DNA of 64,000 bases from CAXBDP01 sp963974465 (GTDB lineage Bacteria > Bacteroidota > Bacteroidia > Cytophagales > Cyclobacteriaceae). The stretch lies in NCBI GenBank assembly GCA_049340005.1, contig JBMPIY010000011.1; one strand, 5' to 3'. Numbering within the stretch: the first letter of the stretch is position 1; every line of letters starts with the position of its first letter. Below are positions 8,355 to 16,045 of the stretch, piece after piece. The notes under the pieces are model-generated. The model saw nothing but the letters and a program-made list of their open reading frames with translations, was not told where the DNA came from and did no database searches. The translations under genes were made by a program, and so were the position numbers.

Positions 8355-9265
8355 TTAAAAATACCACAAACCATACAGCGAACGCTACCACCACCATATT
8401 TCTCGATCGTAGGAATATCGAATGTTAATATCTTGGCTTTAGCTTCTAATTTAAGCTTTTGTTCAGGGGTGAAACTTTGCCAAGCTGTGCTGCTCATTAA
8501 GAGATGGCTTTCCTCCCGCCTATTTTTCACTTCGATGATGTTGCCTGCAAAACTACATACTTGTTGAAAATTGATCGAGATTATTTCCTTTCCCAAGGCA
8601 CTCAATTTTGCCATCAACAAGATTCGGTCTCCAGAAGGGATCAATTCATCTGCAATCACAATGTATTTTTCACCAATACTCAATATCACATTGGTATGGT
8701 AAATCTCTCCTCCATTTGGGGATTTGGCATCAAACCAAATAGGCTCAAAATCTATCAACATACATAGCTCAAAAAACAACTCCTTATTGCTGCGGGAGGA
8801 TGAGCAGGCGAATGCAAGCTTGTTATCATAATCAAACACAATACTGCCTGTGCCTTCTAGATAGATGTCTGATTTCTCGTGCTTGCTGATATCTAAAAGC
8901 TCGGAAATAGGATGCCCGAGAGATTCCAGCTTTTGCAATATATCCACCCTCCTTTCGAAGCGACGATTGGTAGAAAGCATTGGGTAAAATACCACCTTAC
9001 CATCTGAATGCGTAGAAATCCAATTATTTGGGAATACAGCATCGGTTTTAATTGGTTCTGGAGTATCTTCAACTTGAATTAAATCGATACCATTTTCTAT
9101 TATCTTTTGCGCCATGACATCAAATTCAGCTTGAGCTTTTTTGATGATTAGCTCAGCACTTTCACTTGCCTTGGCCTGAAAAATATTACTGCCTTCTGTT
9201 TCCGGATTTGGCCCAAATGAAGCAGGCCTCACCATCATTATGGTTTTGGGTGCCTGTTGACTCAT
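8351..9265 (-). CDS. ctlX: CtlX-type amidinotransferase/citrulline hydrolase family
   Basis: A 304-residue member of the guanidino-group-modifying superfamily. It begins MMVRPASFGPNPET, the typical opening of CtlX proteins, and shows the expected Glu (LEGTGSIVFD), His (GGEIYHTNVI) and nucleophilic Cys (GGGSVRCMVCG near the C-terminus). CtlX homologues are annotated as citrulline or arginine hydrolases; the exact substrate here is not shown. The ATG overlaps the hisIE stop by 4 bases, so it is translationally coupled to the his genes, which is odd for an arginine-related enzyme. Two octamer copies lie inside, in opposite orientations (8512 and 8792). Confidence 0.8.
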   Translation of the reverse strand: MSQQAPKTIMMVRPASFGPNPETEGSNIFQAKASESAELIIKKAQAEFDVMAQKIIENGIDLIQVEDTPEPIKTDAVFPNNWISTHSDGKVVFYPMLSTNRRFERRVDILQKLESLGHPISELLDISKHEKSDIYLEGTGSIVFDYDNKLAFACSSSRSNKELFFELCMLIDFEPIWFDAKSPNGGEIYHTNVILSIGEKYIVIADELIPSGDRILLMAKLSALGKEIISINFQQVCSFAGNIIEVKNRREESHLLMSSTAWQSFTPEQKLKLEAKAKILTFDIPTIEKYGGGSVRCMVCGIFN

Positions 9266-9882
9266 TTTTGATGTCTTTTTGCCAATACCTCTACAATTTC
9301 TTCTAAGCTCAAATCCATTCCCTCGATCAATACCAAGTAGTGAAACAATAGATCTGAAGCTTCTTCCTTGAACAGCTCCTTGTTGTCGCGCATGGCTTCT
9401 ATCACTACTTCCACAGCCTCCTCTCCTACTTTCTGCGCCATTTTGGCTATACCACTATCAAACAAACTTTTGGTATAGGACTTTCCGCTTGTGTCCGATT
9501 TTCTGGCTTTAATAATCTCTGTCAATTGCTGAATAAAGGCCACATTAGAAGGCACATTTTCCTCATCGAAACAGGTATCCACACCGGTATGGCAAACAGG
9601 CCCAACAGGATTTACCATTATCAGAATAGTATCTTGATCGCAGTCAAGCAATATCTGCTGGCTCAATAAAAAATTGCCACTGGTTTCGCCTTTTGTCCAT
9701 AGGCGGCCTTTGCTACGACTAAAGAAAGTCACCTTTCCCTCCCGCAAGGTTTTGCTCAGTGATTCCTCATTCATATAGCCCAGCATCAATACTTTATGCG
9801 TGCTTGCATCTTGAATAATGGCCGGAACAAGCCCATCAGTTTTGGTGAAATCTACTTCGGATATTTTCGTCAATATTCTCAT
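9262..9882 (-). CDS. hisIE: Bifunctional phosphoribosyl-AMP cyclohydrolase / phosphoribosyl-ATP pyrophosphohydrolase
   Basis: A 206-residue fusion catalysing the second and third steps of histidine synthesis. The N-terminal HisI domain shows TFFSRSKGRLWTKGETSGN and the zinc-cysteine region GPVCHTGVDTC; the C-terminal HisE helical domain shows AQKVGEEAVEVVIEA with the metal-binding acidic residues. The length is usual for Bacteroidota HisIE. It lies 2 bases after hisF and overlaps ctlX, last of the his genes in this cluster. hisG, hisD, hisC and hisB are not in the window. An octamer copy is at 9738. Confidence 0.95.
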   Translation of the reverse strand: MRILTKISEVDFTKTDGLVPAIIQDASTHKVLMLGYMNEESLSKTLREGKVTFFSRSKGRLWTKGETSGNFLLSQQILLDCDQDTILIMVNPVGPVCHTGVDTCFDEENVPSNVAFIQQLTEIIKARKSDTSGKSYTKSLFDSGIAKMAQKVGEEAVEVVIEAMRDNKELFKEEASDLLFHYLVLIEGMDLSLEEIVEVLAKRHQK

Positions 9883-9884
9883 GG

Positions 9885-10640
9885 CTATAATCTTACGGGA
9901 ATTTTTTGATCTCTCAAATATTGTTTGAGAGCAGGAATTCTAATTTCATTAAAATGGAAAATACTTGCAGCTAAAGCTGCGTCGGCTTTTCCCTTGGTAA
10001 AAACATCTACAAAATGGCTCTCATTACCTGCACCGCCCGAGGCAATGATGGGGATATTAAGCAGTGAAGAAATGCGGGAGGTAAGTTCACACGCAAAACC
10101 GGCTTTGGTTCCATCGTGATCCATCGAAGTAAGCATTATTTCTCCTGCTCCACGCTCTTGCACTTCCTTTGCCCAAGCGATAGTTTCAATCTCCGTGGCT
10201 TGTCTGCCACCATGGGTATGCACCAAGTTTTGATCTCCCACCAATCGCGTATCTATCGCTACTACTATACATTGACTTCCAAACTCCAAAGCCAGCCGAT
10301 CAACCAATGATGGATCTTTAACTGCTGAGGAGTTAATCGTGATTTTATCTGCACCGGATGCTAGCAAAGCCGACACATCTTCAATAGATGTAATACCCCC
10401 GCCTACAGTAAATGGGATATTGATTTGAGAAGCAACCTTCTTCACCAATTCCACTAGGGTTTTGCGTTTCTCAACCGTGGCGGAGATATCCAAAAACACC
10501 AATTCATCGGCACCTTCCCGCGCATAGATCGTCGCTTGCTCTACAGGGTCACCTGCATCACGAAGCTCTACAAAGTTCACACCTTTTACAGTGCGACCAT
10601 CTTTTATATCAAGACAAGGAATTATTCTTTTTGTAAGCAT
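9885..10640 (-). CDS. hisF: Imidazole glycerol phosphate synthase, cyclase subunit
   Basis: A 251-residue TIM barrel that, with HisH-supplied ammonia, turns PRFAR into imidazole glycerol phosphate and AICAR. Catalytic Asp residues are in CLDIKDGRTVKG (about residue 11) and VVAIDTR (about 130); phosphate-binding loops are VGGGITS and IIASGGAG. It starts 1 base after hisA and belongs to the minus-strand hisH-hisA-hisF-hisIE run. An octamer copy at 10074 lies antisense to the reading frame. Confidence 0.97.
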   Translation of the reverse strand: MLTKRIIPCLDIKDGRTVKGVNFVELRDAGDPVEQATIYAREGADELVFLDISATVEKRKTLVELVKKVASQINIPFTVGGGITSIEDVSALLASGADKITINSSAVKDPSLVDRLALEFGSQCIVVAIDTRLVGDQNLVHTHGGRQATEIETIAWAKEVQERGAGEIMLTSMDHDGTKAGFACELTSRISSLLNIPIIASGGAGNESHFVDVFTKGKADAALAASIFHFNEIRIPALKQYLRDQKIPVRL

Positions 10641-10641
10641 A

Positions 10642-11358
10642 TCAATCTATCGCTAAAATCTCGTCTAAATCTAAAGTGCCTTCATAAATTGCTTTGCCGA
10701 TAATCGCACCAAATGCACCAATTTCCTTCATTTTTTTCACATCATCCACCGTCGTTACACCACCACTTGCAATCAATTGCAAATCAGGAAATGACAAAAT
10801 GAGTTTTTTGTAGAGTTCTGTGGAAGGTCCTTGAAGCAAACCATCTTTGCTGATATCTGTGCAAATCACCTTGCGGAAACCCATATCTAAATAACGCTGC
10901 AAAAATGGAATAATCTCAACCGTAGTATTTTCTTCCCAACCACTTACAGCAATCATTTCGTTTTTCACATCCGCACCTAATATGAGCTTTCCCGCACCGT
11001 ATTTATTGATCCATTGCTCAGCCAATGCAGGATTTTTTACTGCCACCGATCCGCATGTAACTTGTTGTGCTCCAGCGTCAAATACTTTTTCCAGATCCTC
11101 ATCGGATCGTACTCCACCGCCAAAATCAATAATGAGATTCGTATGGCTTGCAATGCGCTGCAATACAGGCAGGTTTACCACCTTTTTGGCTCTTGCACCA
11201 TCCAAATCGACCAAATGCAGTCTGCGAACTCCCTTTTGCTCAAAACTTTTGGCCACTTCTAGCGGATCAGAATGGTATTCCTTTTTACTGCTATAATCGC
11301 CCTGTGTGAGTCTTACACATTTCCCATCAATAAGGTCGATAGCGGGTATAATTTCCAT
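10642..11358 (-). CDS. hisA: ProFAR isomerase
   Basis: A 238-residue TIM barrel, 1-(5-phosphoribosyl)-5-[(5-phosphoribosylamino)methylideneamino]imidazole-4-carboxamide isomerase, the fourth step of histidine synthesis. Catalytic Asp residues are in IPAIDLIDGKCVRL (about residue 8) and ICTDISKDG (about 130); phosphate loops FGGGVRS and IASGGVTT are intact. It is homologous to HisF by ancient duplication. The gene is separated from hisH and hisF by one base on either side, so the cluster is tightly translated together. Confidence 0.97.
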   Translation of the reverse strand: MEIIPAIDLIDGKCVRLTQGDYSSKKEYHSDPLEVAKSFEQKGVRRLHLVDLDGARAKKVVNLPVLQRIASHTNLIIDFGGGVRSDEDLEKVFDAGAQQVTCGSVAVKNPALAEQWINKYGAGKLILGADVKNEMIAVSGWEENTTVEIIPFLQRYLDMGFRKVICTDISKDGLLQGPSTELYKKLILSFPDLQLIASGGVTTVDDVKKMKEIGAFGAIIGKAIYEGTLDLDEILAID

Positions 11359-11359
11359 A

Positions 11360-11941
11360 CTAGAGATTTAGAAAATTTTGAAGAATGATCGCTCCCGATT
11401 CGCTGCTTTTTTCAGGATGCGCTTGTAATGCATAGAAATTGTCTTTTTGTAATGCAGCGGAGAATGGTAAAATATACTCGGATTGGGCGATAGTAAAATC
11501 ACTTAATTCTGCATAATAGCTATGAACATAATATAGAAATGGATCAGGATTTAGTCCTTTGAATAAAGGCCCTTCAAAGCTAATAAGATTGTTCCAACCC
11601 ATATGCGGTACTTTTTCAGCAGGAGGAAAACGCTTCACTGCCACAGGAAAAATTCCTAAGCAATCCGTATTATTTTCCTCAGAGTGCTGGCATAAAAGCT
11701 GCAATCCTAAACAAACGCCAAATACAGGCTGCTTCAATGCGGGAATCACTTGGTCTAGTCCAGTTTTGCGAAGGTAGTTCATTGCTGTACTAGCTTCACC
11801 CACGCCCGGGAATATCACTTTATCCGCCTTTTGAATTTGTTCAGGGTTATCGGTAATAATGGGTTCAATACCCAATCGCTGCAAAGCGAAAGTGACCGAT
11901 TGTGTATTACCTGCATTATATTTTATGATAGCTACTTCCAT
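11360..11941 (-). CDS. hisH: Imidazole glycerol phosphate synthase, glutamine amidotransferase subunit
   Basis: A 193-residue class I glutaminase that feeds ammonia to HisF. The nucleophile Cys77 lies in VFGVCLGLQLL; the partner His and Glu are in the C-terminal HPEKS; PGVGEA forms the oxyanion region. It is the first his gene on this strand, 31 bases after the phenylalanine hydroxylase stop. The hydroxylase terminator lies in that gap and no clear promoter follows it, so the his genes may rely on readthrough or on a promoter inside the hydroxylase gene. Confidence 0.96.
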   Translation of the reverse strand: MEVAIIKYNAGNTQSVTFALQRLGIEPIITDNPEQIQKADKVIFPGVGEASTAMNYLRKTGLDQVIPALKQPVFGVCLGLQLLCQHSEENNTDCLGIFPVAVKRFPPAEKVPHMGWNNLISFEGPLFKGLNPDPFLYYVHSYYAELSDFTIAQSEYILPFSAALQKDNFYALQAHPEKSSESGAIILQNFLNL

Positions 11942-11950
11942 TCTATATTT

Positions 11951-11981
11951 TTAAGAAAAAGAGAAAGCCCTCTTAGAGGGC
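11951..11981 (-). terminator. Terminator overlapping the phenylalanine hydroxylase stop codon
   Basis: On the minus strand GCCCTCT and AGAGGGC form a compact hairpin (11967-11981) whose loop contains the stop codon of the hydroxylase gene; a T-rich tract (TTTCTCTTTTTC) follows. It should end much of the transcript before hisH. Confidence 0.75.
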
Positions 11982-12728
11982 CTCCTGCAAATTTAACTCT
12001 TCTACGAGAATTTCATCTAGATTTTTAAGCGATTCATAAAGCTCTTCGTAGCTCTCTATTACAAAATACTGAGTTTGGAAATCGTGTTTGTAATATGTAG
12101 CTCTCAACACTTCCCTCAAATCATAGGCTGAGCGCTTTGGTTTGTCAGAAAGACTAAAGTGAGTTTCACCTGAAGATGAAAGAATTCCCGCTCCATAGAT
12201 TCTAAGATTACCGTTTTCACGGATCAATCCAAACTCTACAGTGTACCAGTAAACTCTTGATAGCAAATGAATTGCCTTATCATCTCCAGAATGCTGAGAA
12301 GCTACAATCGCCAATTTTTGCAAGAAATCTACAAAAGGCTGATTCGATAAAAGTGGTACGTGCGCGTATACATCGTGAAACATATCAGGCTCTTCCAGAT
12401 AATCCAATTGCTCCATTTTGCGAAGCCAAGTAGTTGCCGGGAATTTTTTCTGAGCCAATAGCTCAAAAAAGATATCGTCATCAATCAAACCGGGCACGGC
12501 AACTATTTCCCAACCTGTGCTTTTAGCTAATAGCTCATTGGTTTCGCCAAAATGAGGAATGTGATCGGGAGTGAATTTCACGTCCTTTAGACCTTGGATA
12601 AAAGTCTCACTTGCAGTATTGTGCAATTTTTCCAGCTGACGATTGAACAAGATGTTCCAAACCTGCTGATCCTCTTTTGTGTAATTGTCGTAAATCTGCT
12701 GTAACATATAATTAAGTTGAAATGGCAT
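11973..12728 (-). CDS. phhA: Phenylalanine 4-monooxygenase
   Basis: A 251-residue monodomain aromatic amino acid hydroxylase that makes tyrosine from phenylalanine using O2, iron and a tetrahydropterin. Iron ligands are His118 and His123 (DMFHDVYAHVPLL) and Glu165 (WYTVEFGLI), with the spacing of bacterial PAH. There is no N-terminal ACT domain, as is usual for bacteria. A second ATG at codon 8 (12707) is a possible start. Upstream lie a tyrosine-rich leader peptide, an antiterminator and a terminator, so expression probably rises when charged tRNA-Tyr is short. Genes for a BH4-type cofactor (PTPS, folE, SDR) lie at 35.7-37.5 kb. Confidence 0.95.
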   Translation of the reverse strand: MPFQLNYMLQQIYDNYTKEDQQVWNILFNRQLEKLHNTASETFIQGLKDVKFTPDHIPHFGETNELLAKSTGWEIVAVPGLIDDDIFFELLAQKKFPATTWLRKMEQLDYLEEPDMFHDVYAHVPLLSNQPFVDFLQKLAIVASQHSGDDKAIHLLSRVYWYTVEFGLIRENGNLRIYGAGILSSSGETHFSLSDKPKRSAYDLREVLRATYYKHDFQTQYFVIESYEELYESLKNLDEILVEELNLQEAL

Positions 12729-12733
12729 AAAAT

Positions 12734-12770
12734 AAAAAAGCCTGACTCCGGCATCGGAATCAGGCTTTTT
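12734..12770 (-). terminator. Attenuator terminator in the phhA leader
   Basis: Minus-strand arms AAAAAGCCTGA and TCAGGCTTTTTT enclose an inner TCCG/CGGA helix with loop ATGC. The stem is very stable and ends in a run of six T, five bases before the phhA ATG. Its position, after a leader ORF and directly in front of the coding region, marks it as a conditional terminator rather than a gene-end signal. Confidence 0.9.
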
Positions 12771-12873
12771 ATATGGTTGTTGATTATCTCTTGCTTATTG
12801 GTCAACACATACTAGCTTATTTCCGAAACCCTGTGGCTGCAGATAATAATAATAGTAATGATAAGTATGTGTT
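12754..12873 (-). promoter_or_regulatory. Tyrosine attenuator: competing leader RNA helices
   Basis: Three helices can form in the phhA leader RNA. Segment 1 AACACATACT (12864-12873) pairs perfectly over 10 bp with segment 2 AGTATGTGTT (12804-12813), enclosing the tyrosine codons. Segment TCGGAAATAAGC (12815-12826) can pair at 10 of 12 positions, one a G-U, with GCCTGATTCCGA (12754-12765), the 5' arm of the terminator, forming an antiterminator. A ribosome stalled on the tyrosine codons (12843-12863) would cover segment 1 and leave the antiterminator free; a ribosome reaching the stop at 12795 would cover it. This is the logic of classical amino-acid attenuation. The pairing is seen directly; the function is inferred. 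Confidence 0.75.
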
Positions 12874-12881
12874 TTGTTCAT
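12795..12881 (-). CDS. Tyrosine-rich leader peptide of phhA
   Basis: A 28-residue ORF beginning MNKTHTYHYYYYYL and ending GNKLVCVDQ. Six of 28 residues are Tyr, five of them consecutive (codons 9-13, TAC then four TAT). It ends 25 bases before the attenuator terminator. The upstream promoter places the transcript start at or next to the ATG, so the message would be leaderless or nearly so. Tyrosine is the product of the downstream enzyme, which matches a charged-tRNA-Tyr sensor. The ORF is too short for standard gene callers. Confidence 0.8.
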   Translation of the reverse strand: MNKTHTYHYYYYYLQPQGFGNKLVCVDQ

Positions 12882-12887
12882 TTGTTG

Positions 12888-12917
12888 CAAAGGTAATTAC
12901 GAAATTTAATTTGGCAA
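12888..12917 (-). promoter_or_regulatory. Bacteroidota-type promoter of the phhA leader
   Basis: On the minus strand TTG (12915-12917), exactly 19 bases, then TACCTTTG (12888-12895) match the phylum's -33/-7 consensus TTTG-N19-TAnnTTTG. The predicted start falls about 6-8 bases downstream, at 12880-12882, coinciding with the leader-peptide ATG at 12881. Confidence 0.8.
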
Positions 12918-12953
12918 CTGTTTTTTGAAAAAATGATTTTAACGGAAAAAACT

Positions 12954-13388
12954 TTATTTAACTTCCAATTTAAACTTATTATTTCCTTGGTGATGAATTG
13001 ATATGAAGAACTCCTTTGGCTCATTTTCAGGCATTTTTGAATATTTAATTCGTAGAATATTATTGCTGAATTCCACTATAATGGGTGCTGTAATATCCAA
13101 TATCGAAAAAACCTTTGGTTCAGGTACATCATCATATTCGCCTAATACCAAATAAATATTCTTAACAGGCAGACCTGTTTCATAGTTAAAATCCTTATTA
13201 CCAGTTTCAATTTCACCACTAAAAGAGGTAATAACGTTCAAATAGAAACCTTCACTTTCAAACCGTTTCAATTCCTCGATTTGGCTCACCGATACAGCTT
13301 TATTATCGGCCTCTTGATTTATGCTTACTTGTCCTATGGTTGGAAGACTAATTCCTATCACCAAAAAAAATATAAATGTCTTTTTCAT
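12954..13388 (-). CDS. Hypothetical exported protein
   Basis: A 144-residue protein with a clear signal peptide (MKKTFIFFLVIGISLPTIGQ, cleavage likely after GQ). The mature part is beta-strand rich with no recognised catalytic motif; it includes an acidic stretch around SFSGEIETGNKDFNYETG. It starts 5 bases after the M15-like lipoprotein gene and is probably co-transcribed with it. No family is recognised. Base composition is like its neighbours. Confidence 0.7.
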   Translation of the reverse strand: MKKTFIFFLVIGISLPTIGQVSINQEADNKAVSVSQIEELKRFESEGFYLNVITSFSGEIETGNKDFNYETGLPVKNIYLVLGEYDDVPEPKVFSILDITAPIIVEFSNNILRIKYSKMPENEPKEFFISIHHQGNNKFKLEVK

Positions 13389-13393
13389 AGTTT

Positions 13394-14635
13394 CTAATTA
13401 CCGTTTACTGAAAAATGAATGTGAGTTTGATGGTCTTGAACTTGATTAAATGGCGCGTTCAATTTGTTTTTCAGGAATGGGCCAAAATTTTCTCGAATAA
13501 ATGGGAAAGTTTCTAAAGCCAATTGCAATGCTGCAACTTGAGAATTTGCTCCTAAATTCATTATGTACTCATTATTTATTCTACTCAAATCAATAGCTAA
13601 GCCTCTATAATGATTACTATTTTGACCATGCACACCATTGGTAGTTGCTTTAATGTAAATTCGATTAATTCCATTTTCTGAGGCACAGGATTCAAGAGCA
13701 AAAATTAAACAATCAAGTAATCTTTTAGCTACCGGCTGATTGGCATTAACACCATCATTTGTAAAGCCAAAATCAATATTTACTACGTGACCATTTGAAA
13801 GTTCAATTTGAGATGGAATATTAACAGTTTCCCCATTCCAACTTGAATTGGAATAATCATCAATACTAATACTTCCATAGTAGTAATCATAATCCACCGA
13901 CGGATTCATAGGAGTCCCACCACTAGACCCTGGGCCACCACCATCAATCTCCGGTGTACCTGCACAATCTATCGGAATTGCATCCCAATAATATTGAGTA
14001 TTACAATAGTCATCAGTTGGGCCAGGACAAATAGTCGCTGATTTCCATTCATACTCGTATCCACATATATTTTCAGTTCTATTATTGGCAATGGTGGCTT
14101 GCTTTCCATCAATCATCCGTATATCATTGATGATTTCACCATTAAGAGAATAAGTTCGTATATATCCTGTGTAATTACTGAAATCAAAATCCGCATTATA
14201 TTCCTCATTCTCTAATATATACTCAACAATTACCATTTCAGGCGCTTTCTGACCTTTCAGTGGTTTGGTGATTACAAGATTATAAAATGTGCGTGGGTTG
14301 AACTCATCTGGTATAATGGGAATAGCTGTACGAACTATTTCAAATCGATAATCTTTCAACTCCTTCACCATACCATTACCTAATTTCCCAAATGCTGTAT
14401 TTAATTGGTTATTCTCCAATCGATAGTTTGAATATCCATTGAGCATAAATCCTTGTTGAATATCATCCATTATGTCGGAAAAAGGAATTTCTCTAATGGA
14501 AACTTCTTCTTGCTTGTCAACATCTTCGACAAGCTCATCAGGCATTTGATCTTCAAAATTATACGTACTACAAGAACTTATAATTAGTAAAGAAAGAAAA
14601 ATGAAAGAGATTTTTTGTAATTTTAGGTTCCTCAG
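13394..14635 (-). CDS. Lipoprotein with M15-like (LAS) peptidase C-terminal domain, probable CTG start
   Basis: The open frame extends upstream of the first ATG (14545) without a stop to about 14640. The added residues RNLKLQKISFIFLSLLIISS followed by Cys form a complete lipoprotein signal, so I place the start at CTG 14633-14635; no ATG, GTG or TTG is available. The N-terminal half is unrecognised and contains a short linker of Gly, Pro and Ser (IDGGGPGSSGGTP). The C-terminal 130 residues carry SNHYRGLAIDLSRIN (H-x-x-G-x-A-x-D) and HTHIHF (H-x-H), the zinc-site motifs of LAS-type peptidases such as M15 D-Ala-D-Ala carboxypeptidases. Cell-wall or peptide hydrolysis is inferred; the assignment rests on the motifs only. 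Confidence 0.65.
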   Translation of the reverse strand: MRNLKLQKISFIFLSLLIISSCSTYNFEDQMPDELVEDVDKQEEVSIREIPFSDIMDDIQQGFMLNGYSNYRLENNQLNTAFGKLGNGMVKELKDYRFEIVRTAIPIIPDEFNPRTFYNLVITKPLKGQKAPEMVIVEYILENEEYNADFDFSNYTGYIRTYSLNGEIINDIRMIDGKQATIANNRTENICGYEYEWKSATICPGPTDDYCNTQYYWDAIPIDCAGTPEIDGGGPGSSGGTPMNPSVDYDYYYGSISIDDYSNSSWNGETVNIPSQIELSNGHVVNIDFGFTNDGVNANQPVAKRLLDCLIFALESCASENGINRIYIKATTNGVHGQNSNHYRGLAIDLSRINNEYIMNLGANSQVAALQLALETFPFIRENFGPFLKNKLNAPFNQVQDHQTHIHFSVNGN

Positions 14636-14800
14636 ATTGTTTTATTTTGATACAAGTCTTAATATCAAAAAATCAAATTGGTAACCCATGTTTTTAGTTT
14701 TATAGTGAAAAAAATTAAAAAATTACTCAGATAGCCATAGTAGGGACTGGCGAGAAATATTTCTATCAATGATTCGCTTTAGCTTTTCTACTTTTGTTGA

Positions 14801-16045
14801 ATGCTTTTAGCTATCGGGATATATCGCATTGCACTTTTTGCTTATTATAGCTTGCTTAGATTGGTTGCCATCTTCCATCCTAAGGCAAGTCAATTTGTAA
14901 AGGGTCGTAAAAACTGGGAACAGCCACTTAAGCAATGGCGAGCTAGCACTGGCAATGCACCATTGGTTTGGTTTCATTGTGCTTCACTTGGCGAATTTGA
15001 GCAAGGCCGCCCAGTAATGGAGGCTTTCAAAAAAACCTATCCAAACTATCAAATTCTGCTTACATTCTATTCTCCCTCTGGATATGAGGTGCGAAAAAAT
15101 TATGCAGGAGCAGATTACATTATGTATTTACCCTGGGACAGTCCAAGTAATGCACGCAAATTTTTGAGCATTATCCAACCTAAAACAGTGTTTTTTGTGA
15201 AGTATGAGTATTGGTTTTTTCACCTGCGTGAAGTCGCCAAACTAAACCTCCCGCTTTTTTCCATTTCTACTATTTTGCGGCCAAACCAATTATTCTTTCG
15301 CTGGTACGGTTTGCTGCATCGTAAATGTTTAGGCTTTTTCACCTACTTTTTTACCCAAAATAAGGAAACCCAAAACCTACTCCATTCTCTACAAATCAAT
15401 AATTGCAGTCTAGCTGGCGACACTCGCTTCGATAGGGTAATCGATATTTATCAGCAGAAAAAGCCTATTCCCATTGCTGAATCATTTGTGGGTGAGCAAA
15501 AATGTATTGTGGTGGGCTCTGCTTGGCCACAAGATCGAGAGCTATTAAAATCTGTTATCCAAAATACCAACTATAAATGGATTGTAGCTCCTCATGATAT
15601 CCATGAAGCAGATTTGGCTGAATGGGAAAAAGCCTTCCCCAAACAATGTATTAGGTACTCCAAAGCGGGAGAAGTCATAAATGCCAAAATCCTGTTGATC
15701 GATAATGTGGGAATCTTGAGTAGCTTGTATCAATATGGCTGGGCGGCTTATATTGGTGGAGCATTTGGAGCAGGATTGCACAATACGCTAGAGGCTGCTG
15801 TGTATGGTATTCCGGTATTTTTTGGGAATAAGAACTATAGGAAATTTAATGAAGCTATTGGTCTCATAGAAAATGGAGCTGCATTTGCCGTAAATTCGGC
15901 CTCAGCAATGGAGGAAATTTTGAGACGATTTGAACAAAATCCACACGACTACCAACTGGCTGCTGAAAAAGCGGGAGGTTTTGTGAAAGAAAATAAAGGA
16001 GCTACTTCGCTGATCATGAATAAAATTACAAAATGGATAGATTAA
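14801..16045 (+). CDS. waaA: 3-deoxy-D-manno-octulosonic acid (Kdo) transferase
   Basis: A 414-residue GT30 glycosyltransferase that adds Kdo to lipid A precursor at the inner membrane. It has an N-terminal membrane anchor (residues 1-22) and conserved blocks WFHCASLGEFEQGRP (catalytic Glu in GEFEQ), FFVKYEYWFFHL and GGAFGAGLHNTLEAA. Length is normal. A TACTTTTG element (14789-14796) sits directly before the ATG, hinting at a very short leader. The stop overlaps rsgA by 13 bases. Two octamer copies lie inside (15247, 15971), plus a one-mismatch copy (15665). Confidence 0.95.
   Translation: MLLAIGIYRIALFAYYSLLRLVAIFHPKASQFVKGRKNWEQPLKQWRASTGNAPLVWFHCASLGEFEQGRPVMEAFKKTYPNYQILLTFYSPSGYEVRKNYAGADYIMYLPWDSPSNARKFLSIIQPKTVFFVKYEYWFFHLREVAKLNLPLFSISTILRPNQLFFRWYGLLHRKCLGFFTYFFTQNKETQNLLHSLQINNCSLAGDTRFDRVIDIYQQKKPIPIAESFVGEQKCIVVGSAWPQDRELLKSVIQNTNYKWIVAPHDIHEADLAEWEKAFPKQCIRYSKAGEVINAKILLIDNVGILSSLYQYGWAAYIGGAFGAGLHNTLEAAVYGIPVFFGNKNYRKFNEAIGLIENGAAFAVNSASAMEEILRRFEQNPHDYQLAAEKAGGFVKENKGATSLIMNKITKWID

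Noticed and set aside
10982..11296. 104-residue plus-strand ORF opposite hisA
   Set aside because: Shadow of a strongly supported hisA; Cys/Ser-rich composition without family features.
11942..11972. Histidine-type attenuator before hisH
   Set aside because: The gap is 31 bases and holds only the phhA terminator; there is no leader ORF with His codons.
12587..12808. 73-residue minus-strand ORF overlapping the phhA start and terminator
   Set aside because: It runs through the terminator and out of frame into phhA; the Tyr-rich leader ORF in another frame explains the region better.
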